Shown: positions 35,009-43,435 of the stretch, piece after piece
Numbering within the stretch: position 1 is the first letter of the stretch
Layout of the letters: each line of letters opens with the position of its first letter
NCBI RefSeq assembly: GCF_004514425.2
Contig: NZ_MYFN02000007.1
Span: 62,001 to 126,000, forward strand
From: Shinella sumterensis
GTDB lineage: Bacteria > Pseudomonadota > Alphaproteobacteria > Rhizobiales > Rhizobiaceae
Direction of reading: 5' to 3'
DNA: 64,000 nucleotides
Notes under the pieces: generated by a model
Database searches by the model: none
What the model saw: the letters and a program-made list of their open reading frames with translations, nothing else
Told to the model about the DNA's origin: nothing
Made by a program: the position numbers and the translations under genes

Positions 35009-35899
35009 TCAGGTCCGCTGGCCGCTGGCCGGACCCTTGATCAGGCCCTCAGGCCGCCACAGCAGGATCAGGATCACGAGGCTGAAGGTGAAGGCATCGC
35101 GGAACTTCAGGAGATCCTGCGACAGGGTGTAGTTGAGCGTGGTATCGATGAGCGCCAGAAGGAAGCCGCCGACCACCGCGCCCGGCAGGCTGCGCATGCC
35201 GCCGATGACGGTGGCGATGAAGGCGACGAGGAGCGGCTCCAGGCCGACGCCGGGCACGACCGTGCCGATGCGCCCTATCCACAACAGCCCGACGACGCCG
35301 GCCAGGAAGCCCGACAGCGCGAAGGCCGAGGAGATGATCAGGTTGGCCGGGACGCCGAGCATGCGCGCCATGGTGAAGTTCGTGGCGGCCGCGCGCATGG
35401 CGATGCCGAGCGTCGTCTTGCGCATGAGAAACGCGACGGCGGCCAGCAGCACGATCGAGGCGGCGATGGTGATGAGATTGCGCACCGGCGTGATCGCCCC
35501 GCCGATCGAGACCGTCTGCGAGAAGATATCCGGCAGCGGCACATTGCGCGGGCGCGGCGAGATGAAGAGCAGGGCCGCGTTCTGCAGCAGGTTCGAGAAG
35601 GCGAAGGAGGTGATCAGCACCGCCGTCACCGATTTCGCGCGGACCGGGCGGAAGGCGACATAGTCGGTGAGGATGCCGAAGACGATGGCCATGACGACGG
35701 CAAGGACCGCCATGAGCAGCCAGGGCAGGCCGGAGCCGCTGGTCAGGAACATGGTGTAGCCGGCGACCATGATGAGTTCGCCATAGGCAAAGTTCACCAG
35801 CCGCAGGATGCCGTAGATGATGACGAGGCCCAGCGCCATCAGCGCATAGGCGCCGCCGAGGCTGAGCACGTCGATGACGAACTGGATCGCGAAAGCCAT
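35009..35899 (-). CDS. livH: Branched-chain amino acid-type ABC permease (LivH)
   Basis: An inner-membrane permease of 296 residues with about eight hydrophobic segments. Family features are YALMALGLVIIYGILRLVNFAYGE near the N-terminus, VVPGVGLEPLLVAFIATVIGGMRSLPGAVVGG and a C-terminal RPEGLIKG. It forms the channel with LivM and is 3 bp from livF. Confidence 0.92.
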   Translation of the reverse strand: MAFAIQFVIDVLSLGGAYALMALGLVIIYGILRLVNFAYGELIMVAGYTMFLTSGSGLPWLLMAVLAVVMAIVFGILTDYVAFRPVRAKSVTAVLITSFAFSNLLQNAALLFISPRPRNVPLPDIFSQTVSIGGAITPVRNLITIAASIVLLAAVAFLMRKTTLGIAMRAAATNFTMARMLGVPANLIISSAFALSGFLAGVVGLLWIGRIGTVVPGVGLEPLLVAFIATVIGGMRSLPGAVVGGFLLALIDTTLNYTLSQDLLKFRDAFTFSLVILILLWRPEGLIKGPASGQRT

Positions 35900-35902
35900 G
35901 GA

Positions 35903-36610
35903 TCAGCCTCCCAGATAATGCGCGCTGAGATCGCTGGTCGAGCGGATCTCGTCTGCCGTGCCGGACGCGACGATCGCGCCGAGCCGCATGACATAGGCGC
36001 GGTCGGCGACGGCGAGCGCCTGGTTCACGTTCTGCTCGACGAGCAGGATGGTCAGGCCGGATTTCTTCAGCGTCTCTATCATCTCGAAGATGCGCTCGAC
36101 GATGGCGGGCGCCAGACCGAGCGAGGGTTCGTCGAGAAGCAGCACGCTCGGGCGCGCCATCAGCGCGCGGGCGATGACCAGCATCTGCTGTTCGCCGCCG
36201 GACAGCGTGCCCGCCGCCTGCGCGGCGCGTTCGGCAAGACGCGGAAAGAGCGTGTGCAGCCTGTCGAGGTTCTCGCGGTTGCCGGCGTGGTCGCGGCGAT
36301 GGATATAGGCGCCGAGCATCAGGTTCTCGGCGACGGTCAGGTCCGGGAAGACGTCGCGGGTTTCCGGCACGGTGGCAAGCCCCGCGCGGATGACCTGCTC
36401 GGGATTGGCCGAGGTGATGTCCCTGCCTTCCAGCGTGACCGCGCCGCCGGATGTCTTCAGCGCGCCGGCGATGGCCTTGATGGTGGAGGACTTGCCCGCG
36501 CCGTTTGCGCCGAGCAGGCTGACGAGTTCGCCCTTGCCCACGGTGAAGGTGATGCCGCGCACGGCGCGGATCGTGCCGTAGCTGACGGAAAGGTCGCGCA
36601 CATCAAGCAT
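35903..36610 (-). CDS. livF: Liv-type ABC transporter ATP-binding protein (LivF)
   Basis: An ATPase of 235 residues: Walker A GANGAGKSST, Q-loop ATVPETRDVFPDLTV, signature LSGGEQQMLVIARALM, Walker B VLLLDEPSLGLAP, H-loop VEQNV. The ATG at 36610 (MLDVRDLSVSYG) overlaps the livG stop by 8 nt (ATGCTTGA), giving tight coupling of the two ATPases. Confidence 0.93.
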   Translation of the reverse strand: MLDVRDLSVSYGTIRAVRGITFTVGKGELVSLLGANGAGKSSTIKAIAGALKTSGGAVTLEGRDITSANPEQVIRAGLATVPETRDVFPDLTVAENLMLGAYIHRRDHAGNRENLDRLHTLFPRLAERAAQAAGTLSGGEQQMLVIARALMARPSVLLLDEPSLGLAPAIVERIFEMIETLKKSGLTILLVEQNVNQALAVADRAYVMRLGAIVASGTADEIRSTSDLSAHYLGG

Positions 36611-37337
36611 GGGCCGCCCCCTTGCCGAGATAGGCTTCCACGACGGCCGGATGGCTGCGCACGTGGGCGGCGTCTCCTTCCGCGATGGTGCGACCCGAGG
36701 CCAGGACGTGCAGGCGGTGGCAGAGCCGCATGATGAGACCCATGTCATGGTCGATGATGATGAGGCCGAGGCCGCGGGTCTTGGGCAGCTCGGACAATGT
36801 GTGCAGCAATGTCTCTGTCTCGGCGTCGTTCATGCCGGCGGCCGGTTCGTCGAGCAGCAGGAAGCGTGGTTCGGCTGCCAGTGCCCGGGCGATCTCGACA
36901 CGGCGCTTGTCGCCGTAGCTCAGGCTCTCGCCGAGTTCGTCCGCCTTGTCCGCCAGGCCGAGCTCATCGAGCAGCCCGACAGCCCGCTCAGTACTGACGG
37001 CGCGGGAGACACCCTTGGCGAGGGCCGCAGCCTCCACATTCTCCAGCACGGTCATGCCGTTGAACAGGCGCACGATCTGGAACGATCGGCTCACGCCGGC
37101 CAGCGCGATATCGCGGGGCGACAGGCCCGACAGCGTGACATCGCCGGCGGTGATCGTGCCGCCGGCGAGCTTCACCTGGCCGGTGATCGCATTGATCATC
37201 GTCGTCTTGCCGGAGCCGTTCGGCCCGATGAGGCCCAGAACCTCGCCGGTGGCGACGGAGAGCGAGACATGGTCGAGAGCGCGGAGGCCGGTGAATTCCA
37301 CCGACACGTCGTTTACCGCAAGACGTGCTTCAGACAT
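36603..37337 (-). CDS. livG: Liv-type ABC transporter ATP-binding protein (LivG)
   Basis: An ATPase of 244 residues: Walker A GPNGSGKTTM, signature LSYGDKRRVEIARALA (the LivG variant), Walker B FLLLDEPAAGMND and H-loop IIDHDMGL. It pairs with LivF to power import. The gene follows the binding-protein gene by 52 bp, in which a hairpin lies. Confidence 0.93.
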   Translation of the reverse strand: MSEARLAVNDVSVEFTGLRALDHVSLSVATGEVLGLIGPNGSGKTTMINAITGQVKLAGGTITAGDVTLSGLSPRDIALAGVSRSFQIVRLFNGMTVLENVEAAALAKGVSRAVSTERAVGLLDELGLADKADELGESLSYGDKRRVEIARALAAEPRFLLLDEPAAGMNDAETETLLHTLSELPKTRGLGLIIIDHDMGLIMRLCHRLHVLASGRTIAEGDAAHVRSHPAVVEAYLGKGAAHA

Positions 37338-37355
37338 GGCTTTTCCGAAAGGTAT

Positions 37356-37377
37356 GGGCCGGCTGATGCGCCGGCCC
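37356..37377 (-). other. Intercistronic hairpin between the binding-protein gene and livG
   Basis: GGGCCGGC / GCCGGCCC, 8 bp, with a 6-nt loop, in the 52-bp gap. There is no U-tract. Such hairpins protect the binding-protein mRNA and raise its level relative to downstream transporter genes; that role is inferred. Confidence 0.55.
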
Positions 37378-37389
37378 GGACGGCAGGGA

Positions 37390-38559
37390 TCAGGGCTTCG
37401 GCAGCGATTCCGGCTTGCGCCAGCCGACGAAGGTCGGCTTGCCGGCCTTGAGTTCGATCACCGCGGCGGCCTTGTTGGGAACGTGGCCCTCTTCGGCCGT
37501 ACCGTAGTCGAGTTCGCCGGTGAGCAGCTTGAAATGGCCGTCTTCAAGCGCCTTGGCGAGTGCCGCACCTTCCGTCGTGCCGGCCGCCGTGATGGCCTGG
37601 GCGATCATCATGATCGTGTCCCAGCCCGTCGAGACGAAGGAAGTATCCGGATCCTTGCCGAACATCTCCTTGTAGAGGCCGATGAACTTCTCCATTTCCG
37701 GATCGGCGCCCGCGCCCATCCAGGTGTGGGTGACGAAGTAGACGTCGTTGCCGAACTTCTCGCCGAGCGCTTCATGCATGGCCGGATCGTCATAGGCGTC
37801 GCCGCCGAGAACCGGCGCATCGTAGCCGACTTCGCGCAGCGCGCGGATGATCACGCCGATATCCGTGCCGTAGGACGAGACGAAGATGACGTCGGGCTTC
37901 TTGCCGAGCGCCTGGAGGCGCGAGAGCTGGGCGGAGAAGTTGTTGTCGCCGTTCGTGTAGGTGTCTTCCAGCAGGATTTCACCGCCGTCAGCCTTGAACT
38001 GCTCGACGAAGTACTTGGAGAGCGACTTGGTGTAGGCGATGAACTGGTCGGTGACGACATAAGCCGTCTTCCAGCCCTTTTCCTTCACCGCGAAATCGGC
38101 AGCCGTCGCGCCCATCGTGGTGTTCCACATGGAGAGCGTGAACTGCTTGTCGCCGAGCGACCACGAGGAATAGAGCGGGTCGGAGGCGCAGGTCGAGATG
38201 CCGACGATATCGGCGGACTGCGCCTCGCGGCTGGCCGGCGAGCCGAAATCGAAATCGCAGGGCGCGACGATGACCTGGGCGCCCTTGTCGATCAGTTCGA
38301 CGGCGACGTTGCCGACCGTGACCGGATCGGACTTGCCGTCGATATTGATGAACTCGATCTTCTTGCCGAGGACGCCGCCATTATCGTTCAGGTACTTCAC
38401 CGCGACCTGCGCGCCGTTGAAGCCGGGCGTGTCGAGCGGAGCCTGGATACCCGTCATGGACAGCGCGCCGCCGATGACGATCTTGTCGTCATCGGCAAAG
38501 GCGGAGGAGGAGGCGAGCACAAGGCCCGCCGCCAGAAGCAATTTGGATGTTTTCATCAT
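37390..38559 (-). CDS. Periplasmic substrate-binding protein of the Liv-type importer
   Basis: A type I periplasmic binding protein of 389 residues with a cleavable signal peptide (about 1-22, ALA-like site ASSSAFADD). The family pattern IGGALSMTGIQAPLDTPGFNGAQ and STCASDPLYSS is present. The ligand would include an amino-acid- or amide-like group, yet the binding pocket is not readable. It belongs to the operon with two cysteine hydrolases, so the natural ligand is probably their substrate or its precursor. Confidence 0.9.
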   Translation of the reverse strand: MMKTSKLLLAAGLVLASSSAFADDDKIVIGGALSMTGIQAPLDTPGFNGAQVAVKYLNDNGGVLGKKIEFINIDGKSDPVTVGNVAVELIDKGAQVIVAPCDFDFGSPASREAQSADIVGISTCASDPLYSSWSLGDKQFTLSMWNTTMGATAADFAVKEKGWKTAYVVTDQFIAYTKSLSKYFVEQFKADGGEILLEDTYTNGDNNFSAQLSRLQALGKKPDVIFVSSYGTDIGVIIRALREVGYDAPVLGGDAYDDPAMHEALGEKFGNDVYFVTHTWMGAGADPEMEKFIGLYKEMFGKDPDTSFVSTGWDTIMMIAQAITAAGTTEGAALAKALEDGHFKLLTGELDYGTAEEGHVPNKAAAVIELKAGKPTFVGWRKPESLPKP

Positions 38560-38682
38560 GATCGTTCCCCTTGATGAACGCCTTGCGGCTGTGAATGGAA
38601 TGCGGTCCGGCCTTTTTCTTGTTTTGTGCGGCCCGCCTGAAAGCTCCTTGGTTGATCCCGTCGCGTGATTGTGCCGGGCCGC

Positions 38683-39333
38683 TTACTGCCCGATTTCCTT
38701 GAGCAGATCGTCGGTCGAGATCTGCCGGCAATAGCCCTTGATCGCATTGATCGAGAAGTCGTGCCGCTCCTGCGAATAGGTGCCGCAGGCATCGGGCACG
38801 AGCGTCACGAGGTAGTTGAGGTCGCAGGCATCGCGCACCGCCGATTCCACGCACTGGTCCGTCAGGAGGCCGCAGAGCACGATCTGCCGTACGCCGAGAT
38901 TGCGCAGGATGTAGTCGACATGGGTGGAGACGAAGACGCTCGACGAGCTCTTGGGCAGGACGATCTCATCCTCCAGCGGCGCCAGCTCGTCGATGACCTT
39001 GCCGTCCCACGAGCCCTTCGGAACGTTGAAGCCGGTGATCTTGTAGTCGAGGCTGCGGTCGCGGCCGTCCTTCGTCAGGCTTTCGATCGTCGTGTGCAGA
39101 ACCTCGATGCCGGCCTTGCGGAAGCCGGCCAGGAGGCGCTGCATGTTCGGAATGGCGACCTCGTGGATGCGCTTGAAATAGTAGCCGTACTTGCCCTCGA
39201 TATCGGCGTCGGAGACGTCCTTGAACTCGCCGCCGTCACGGCGTACGGAGAAGTTCTGCACGTCGATGAAGAGAATGGCGGATGCGGCCGGATCGAGCGG
39301 CAGGTTGCGGGTGGAGGGATGGTCAGCGGCCAT
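38683..39333 (-). CDS. Isochorismatase-fold cysteine hydrolase, copy 2
   Basis: A hydrolase of 216 residues, paralogous to the one at 33300-33971. Triad: Asp in ILFIDVQNFSV, Lys in DEIVLPKSSSSVF, Cys in CGLLTDQCVESAVRDA. Shared elements are GRDRS and the IPNMQRLL/IPNTARLI helix. The ATG at 39333 lies within the end of the preceding gene (11-nt overlap), with AAGGATCC upstream. The two copies bracket the importer genes, which suggests two successive hydrolyses or two related substrates. Confidence 0.86.
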   Translation of the reverse strand: MAADHPSTRNLPLDPAASAILFIDVQNFSVRRDGGEFKDVSDADIEGKYGYYFKRIHEVAIPNMQRLLAGFRKAGIEVLHTTIESLTKDGRDRSLDYKITGFNVPKGSWDGKVIDELAPLEDEIVLPKSSSSVFVSTHVDYILRNLGVRQIVLCGLLTDQCVESAVRDACDLNYLVTLVPDACGTYSQERHDFSINAIKGYCRQISTDDLLKEIGQ

Positions 39334-40114
39334 CGGAGGATCCTTCAAGGCTTTGGGCTGCGAGGAGAAGCGGACCGGCAAGGCGCTCGGCCCATGCCTC
39401 CTGACCGCTCGCATCGTGGATGAGGTCGTTGCGCACTTCGAGCAACACATGCGGAATGCCGCGCCGTTCGCCGTGCACCGGGATCGTGTAGTCGGAGACA
39501 TCGTCGACGTGGTAGGGCGCGTTGAGCTTGACCGTCACGTCGGCATTCGCCGCGCTGAAGGTTTCTGCAAGGCGCTCCGCAAAGCGTGCGTCCCTGTTGT
39601 AGAGCAGGCCGAGTTCGAAATCGCGCACCGCGCCGGTCGCGCGCATGACGGGCGTGAAGCTGTGCACGGAAACGAGGACGAGCGGCCCGCCGGCCGCTTG
39701 CCGCCGCTCCAGCGCAACGGAGATCGCTTCATGCAGGGGCTGGTGGATTTCCACGAAGCGGCCACGCCGCTGCGCGTCGGAAACATTGGCATTGGCGGGA
39801 ATGAGCGTTCCGTCGCTCCGCTTGAGAACGCAGTCTTCCGCTTCGAACGGACGGTTGCAGTCGATCACCAGGCGGCTGTAGCGCTGGAGGATGAGAGCGG
39901 CATCGAGCCGTTCCGCAAGCCTGCGGGCAAGCCCTTCGGCACCGACGTCGTAGGCGATGTGCCGGTCCATTTCCGCGGATGCGACGCCCAGATCGCCGAG
40001 CGCGGCAGGCACGGCGCGGCCGGCATGCTCGCAGGTCAGGAAGATCGGCGAACGCCCGGTCGCGTTGATCCATTCCACGGGGTCCGGGTCGCCAGCATTC
40101 AGCAATCTGGACAT
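39323..40114 (-). CDS. N-formylglutamate amidohydrolase (FGase) family protein
   Basis: A metal-dependent deformylase or amidase-like protein of 263 residues. It has IFLTCEHAGRAVP (metal-binding motif), LVIDCNRPFEAED and VSVHSFTPV (His), and VLLEVRNDLI. FGase removes the formyl group from N-formylglutamate in the histidine pathway, but no hut gene is near, so another N-formyl or N-acyl substrate is plausible. The start is uncertain: ATGs at 40114, 40138 and 40177 are in frame, none with a strong ribosome site. It is the first gene of the minus-strand operon. Confidence 0.85.
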   Translation of the reverse strand: MSRLLNAGDPDPVEWINATGRSPIFLTCEHAGRAVPAALGDLGVASAEMDRHIAYDVGAEGLARRLAERLDAALILQRYSRLVIDCNRPFEAEDCVLKRSDGTLIPANANVSDAQRRGRFVEIHQPLHEAISVALERRQAAGGPLVLVSVHSFTPVMRATGAVRDFELGLLYNRDARFAERLAETFSAANADVTVKLNAPYHVDDVSDYTIPVHGERRGIPHVLLEVRNDLIHDASGQEAWAERLAGPLLLAAQSLEGSSDGR

Positions 40115-40218
40115 GTCGCTATCTGCAAGACTGAGCATGAAATGGTATCCGTCGATCGCATCGGCATGGGCCGGCACGAGGGCTTCGATGACAGCCAGTC
40201 AAAGAAATTTTCCAATCA

Positions 40219-40246
40219 TAGTCAATCCGATTTTTCCATTTGACTA
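40219..40246. promoter_or_regulatory. Inverted repeat between the catabolic operon and the RpiR gene
   Basis: TAGTCAA and TTGACTA, a perfect 7-bp inverted repeat with a 14-nt AT-rich spacer, in the divergent promoter region. TTTTCCA also occurs twice here. A likely operator for the RpiR regulator or its partner; inferred from placement. Confidence 0.5.
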
Positions 40247-40293
40247 ATTTTTTTCATGGCGCAAATATCCGCCCCAAGAACGGGAACATACCT

Positions 40294-41196
40294 ATGAGCG
40301 ATGGGAAATCGTCGACGACGGTCCGCACGCGGATCCGGGAGGCTGCCGGGCAGCTCACGGCCAGCGAGCGCAAGATCGCCAATGCCATCCTTGCCGACTA
40401 CCCCTTCACGGGGCTCGAGAACATTCAGGAACTGGCGGCGAAAACCGGAGTCAGCGCGCCCTCGATCACCCGCTTCGTCAGCAAGATCGGCTGCAGCGGG
40501 TTCCAGGACCTGCAACGCCAGCTCATTGCCGAGCTGAAGGAAGGGCAGCGTTCGCCGCTCGACCTGAAGACGCGGCAGACGCCGGTCGGCCATTCGGAGT
40601 TCCTGTCGGAGTACGTGCGGCGCATCGCCTCCGTCACGCAGGAGATGGCGGCCACGGTTTCCCAGGCGCAGTTCGATATCCTCGCCGACCTGATCGCCGA
40701 TCCCTCGCGCAACATCTTCCTGCTCGGCGGCCGCGTCAGCAATAATGTCGCGTCCTTCCTGTCTATCCATCTGCGGCAGATCCGCAGCGGCATCTACCAC
40801 ATGTCCGACAATCCCGAGTTCTGGCCGGAACACGTGTTGCGCATGCGCAAGAAGGATGTCGTGCTGCTGTTCGATTTCCGGCGCTACCAGCTCAGCCTTG
40901 CACGCCTTGCCGAGACGATCGCGCAAGCGCGCGGCGCGACCATCGTCGTGATCACCGACAAGTGGATGTCGCCGGCCGCCCGCAGTGCCGACCACATCGT
41001 CGCCCTGCCGATCGAGGCCGGCACGGCCTGGGATACGGTGACGGCCGCAATCGTTCTCGTCGAGGCGCTCATCGTGCGCGTCTCCGAGGCCGATTGGGAG
41101 GCGACGCAGAAACGCATCAGGGATTGGGACGGCGTACGCTTCTCCATGCCGGGCTACGACCAGGATACGATCAACGGGGACGACGATGAAACGTGA
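40294..41196 (+). CDS. MurR/RpiR family transcriptional regulator
   Basis: A regulator of 300 residues. The N-terminal helix-turn-helix (about 30-60; IQELAAKTGVSAPSITRFVSKIGC) is followed by a SIS sugar-isomerase-like domain (about 120-270; NIFLLGGRVSNNVASFLSIHL, VIVVITDKWMSP). It diverges from the minus-strand operon and is coupled to the downstream ligase gene by an 11-nt overlap. It probably controls both. Confidence 0.9.
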   Translation: MSDGKSSTTVRTRIREAAGQLTASERKIANAILADYPFTGLENIQELAAKTGVSAPSITRFVSKIGCSGFQDLQRQLIAELKEGQRSPLDLKTRQTPVGHSEFLSEYVRRIASVTQEMAATVSQAQFDILADLIADPSRNIFLLGGRVSNNVASFLSIHLRQIRSGIYHMSDNPEFWPEHVLRMRKKDVVLLFDFRRYQLSLARLAETIAQARGATIVVITDKWMSPAARSADHIVALPIEAGTAWDTVTAAIVLVEALIVRVSEADWEATQKRIRDWDGVRFSMPGYDQDTINGDDDET

Positions 41197-42499
41197 AGAA
41201 ATGATGGTTGCCTGCTGCGGCGACCTTTCGGGCAAGGTGCGCGGCAAGGCCTTTCCGCTGGCACAGATGGAAAAGCGCCTGAAGCGCGGCGTGGGCTGGA
41301 CGCCGACCAATGTCCAGATCACCTGCTTCGACGCCATCGCCGAAAGCCCCTTCGGCTCGCTGGGCGACCTCGTGCTCATTCCCGATCCGGCAACCAGTGT
41401 CAGCATCGAAAGCGAGGACGGCGCGCCGAACGAGAATTTCGTGCTCGGCAATATCCGCTACACCGATGGCAGGCCATGGGAATTCTGCACGCGCTCGATC
41501 CTCGAAGCCGCGCTCGAACGCCTGCAAAAGGTGGCGGGCGTGACGCTCTACGGCGCCTTCGAACATGAATTCCAGATCAAGCATCTGGTGTCCGAAGTGG
41601 GCGGCGCCTTCACGTTGGGCGGCTTCCAGCGGGAGCGGCACTTCTGCGAGGCGATCATCGCCGGCATGCGCACCGCCGGCGTGACGCCCGACACGATCCT
41701 CAAGGAGTTCGGCGCCGGACAGTTCGAGGTGACGATGGGCCCGCAGAAGGGCGTGACCATCGCCGACCATTCCATCATCACGCGGGAGATCGTCGGCCTC
41801 GTCGCGCGCGAGCTCGGCTACGACCCGACCTTCACGCCGATCCGCGATCCGGCCGGCGTCGGCAATGGCGTGCATGTCCACATGAGCATGCTGGACGCAT
41901 CCGGCAATCCCGTGACCCACGATCCCGCCGGCAAGCACGAGCTTTCGGACGTCGCGGGCAAGTTCGTGGCCGGCATCCTGAAATATCTCGATTCGATCAT
42001 CGCCATCACCGCGCCGAGCGTCGTGTCCTACCTGCGGCTGACGCCGCATCGCTGGAGTGCTGCCTTCAACAATCTCGGCTTCCGGGATCGTGAAGCGTCG
42101 GTGCGCATATGCCCGGTCTCCGATATCAGCGACATCGCGCGCGCCGCACAGTTCAACTTCGAATTCCGCGCGGCGGACGGTGCGGCGAACCCGCATCTGG
42201 CGCTTGCCGCCATCGTCCATGCCGGCGTGCAGGGCATCGAGGAAGGCCTCGCCGTGCCGGAGGCCACCCAGGAAGACCTTTCGCTGCTCGGCACGGACGC
42301 CCTTGCCGCCCGCGGCTATGTCCGCCTGCCGCAGACGCTGGAAGCGGCCTTGCAGCGGTTCCGCGGCAACGAGACGGTGTGCAGCTGGTTCCCGGAGGGC
42401 TTCGCGGACGTCTATGTCAAGCACAAGGAAGGCGAGATCGCCTATCTCGCCGGCAAGACGCAGGCGGAAATCTGCGCGGCGTACGAAGACGCCTACTGA
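41186..42499 (+). CDS. Glutamine synthetase family ligase (not GlnA)
   Basis: A GS-fold ATP-dependent amine/amide ligase of 437 residues. Characteristic strands are GAFEHEFQ, GQFEVTMGP, VGNGVHVHMSM and NNLGFRDREASVRICP. The C-terminus lacks the adenylylation Tyr loop known from GlnA. Family members include gamma-glutamylpolyamine and gamma-glutamylanilide synthases. It overlaps rpiR by 11 nt with GGGGA upstream. Role inferred from context: attach or recover ammonia or a glutamyl group in the adjacent pathway. Confidence 0.8.
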   Translation: MKREEMMVACCGDLSGKVRGKAFPLAQMEKRLKRGVGWTPTNVQITCFDAIAESPFGSLGDLVLIPDPATSVSIESEDGAPNENFVLGNIRYTDGRPWEFCTRSILEAALERLQKVAGVTLYGAFEHEFQIKHLVSEVGGAFTLGGFQRERHFCEAIIAGMRTAGVTPDTILKEFGAGQFEVTMGPQKGVTIADHSIITREIVGLVARELGYDPTFTPIRDPAGVGNGVHVHMSMLDASGNPVTHDPAGKHELSDVAGKFVAGILKYLDSIIAITAPSVVSYLRLTPHRWSAAFNNLGFRDREASVRICPVSDISDIARAAQFNFEFRAADGAANPHLALAAIVHAGVQGIEEGLAVPEATQEDLSLLGTDALAARGYVRLPQTLEAALQRFRGNETVCSWFPEGFADVYVKHKEGEIAYLAGKTQAEICAAYEDAY

Positions 42500-42522
42500 G
42501 CCGAACCGCCATACGATGATCG

Positions 42523-42556
42523 AAAGCCGGCACGGTGACGTACCGGCTTTTCTTTA
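42523..42556. terminator. Bidirectional terminator between the ligase and EI24 genes
   Basis: AAAGCCGG / CCGGCTTT with an internal ACG/CGT extension and GTGA loop, ending in TTCTTT on the plus strand. The EI24-gene stop codon overlaps its tail. Confidence 0.75.
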
Positions 42557-43282
42557 CCGCGCCTGCGGAAGCGCGAAGCCGGGGTCCTTGCGGCTCAAGG
42601 CCTTGTGCAGGTGCACCATCAGGCCGGCGGCGAAAAGCGGCGTGAGAAGATTGACGATCGGGATCGCCAGGAAGGCCGCGACCAGCAGGCCGGCGATCAG
42701 GACCGTGGAAAAGTGCTTTTCACGAAACTGCCGCGCCTCCTGCGGCGAGCGATGGCGCATGGCGGCGAACTCGAAGAATTCCCGGCCGAGCAGGTAGCCG
42801 TTGACGGCGAAGAAGGCGATGAGGTTGACGCCGGGAATGAAGAGCAGGAACAGCGCGACGAGGTTGCCGACGAGCACGATGCCGAGGAACTTGACCGACC
42901 CGGCGATGGCCTGGCCCATGGGCAGCGGAACGCCCGGCTTATCGGCGGGATAATCCCTCTTCTCGATGACCTCGGCGACATCGTCGAGGAAGAAGCCGGC
43001 GATGATGGCGGTCACCGGCGCCAGCAGCAGCGCCAGTCCGAGCGCGAGCCCGATGCTGGCGACGATGCCGAACACGAAGGTGAGCCAGCCGGCCCATTGC
43101 GGCAGGTCCGGCATGAATGCGCCTTGCAGCCACGGCCAGGCGAAGGCGATGAAGCTTTCGCGCAGACCGAACCACACCACGACGAGGGCGAGGATCGTCA
43201 GGCCCAGGACCTTCCAGAAGACGCTGCGCGTTTCGGGGGCGAAGAGGTTGGCAAGCGCAAGCCGGGCGGCGTCGAGGATCAT
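42554..43282 (-). CDS. EI24 / CysZ-type membrane protein
   Basis: An integral membrane protein of 242 residues with about four to six hydrophobic segments (VLGLTILALVVVW, LTFVFGIVASIGLALGLALLLAP, IVLVGNLVALFLLFIPGVN, VLIAGLLVAAFLAIPIVNLLTP). The NLIAFFAVNGYLLGREFFE segment is family-typical. CysZ imports sulfate; no cys genes are adjacent, so sulfate transport is not established. The ATG at 43282 has AGGAG. Confidence 0.8.
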   Translation of the reverse strand: MILDAARLALANLFAPETRSVFWKVLGLTILALVVVWFGLRESFIAFAWPWLQGAFMPDLPQWAGWLTFVFGIVASIGLALGLALLLAPVTAIIAGFFLDDVAEVIEKRDYPADKPGVPLPMGQAIAGSVKFLGIVLVGNLVALFLLFIPGVNLIAFFAVNGYLLGREFFEFAAMRHRSPQEARQFREKHFSTVLIAGLLVAAFLAIPIVNLLTPLFAAGLMVHLHKALSRKDPGFALPQAR

Positions 43283-43355
43283 CGAAAACTCCTGTTCGAT
43301 CTGGCATGTAGGGTGTGGAAAACCGGCCGGCAAGGCAGGAGATGAGCACGGCCCA

Positions 43356-43370
43356 TTAAGGCCGCGTTAA
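43356..43370 (+). promoter_or_regulatory. CtrA-type box upstream of the chemoreceptor gene
   Basis: TTAA-GGCCGCG-TTAA, an exact TTAA-N7-TTAA match, 65 bp upstream of the chemoreceptor start. Chemotaxis and motility genes are classic CtrA targets in alphaproteobacteria. Confidence 0.6.
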
Positions 43371-43435
43371 ACGACGGGCCCTAGACTTTCGCGCAACCGC
43401 ACAAAGCGCGTCTTCGAGAAAACCAGGGAACTGTC

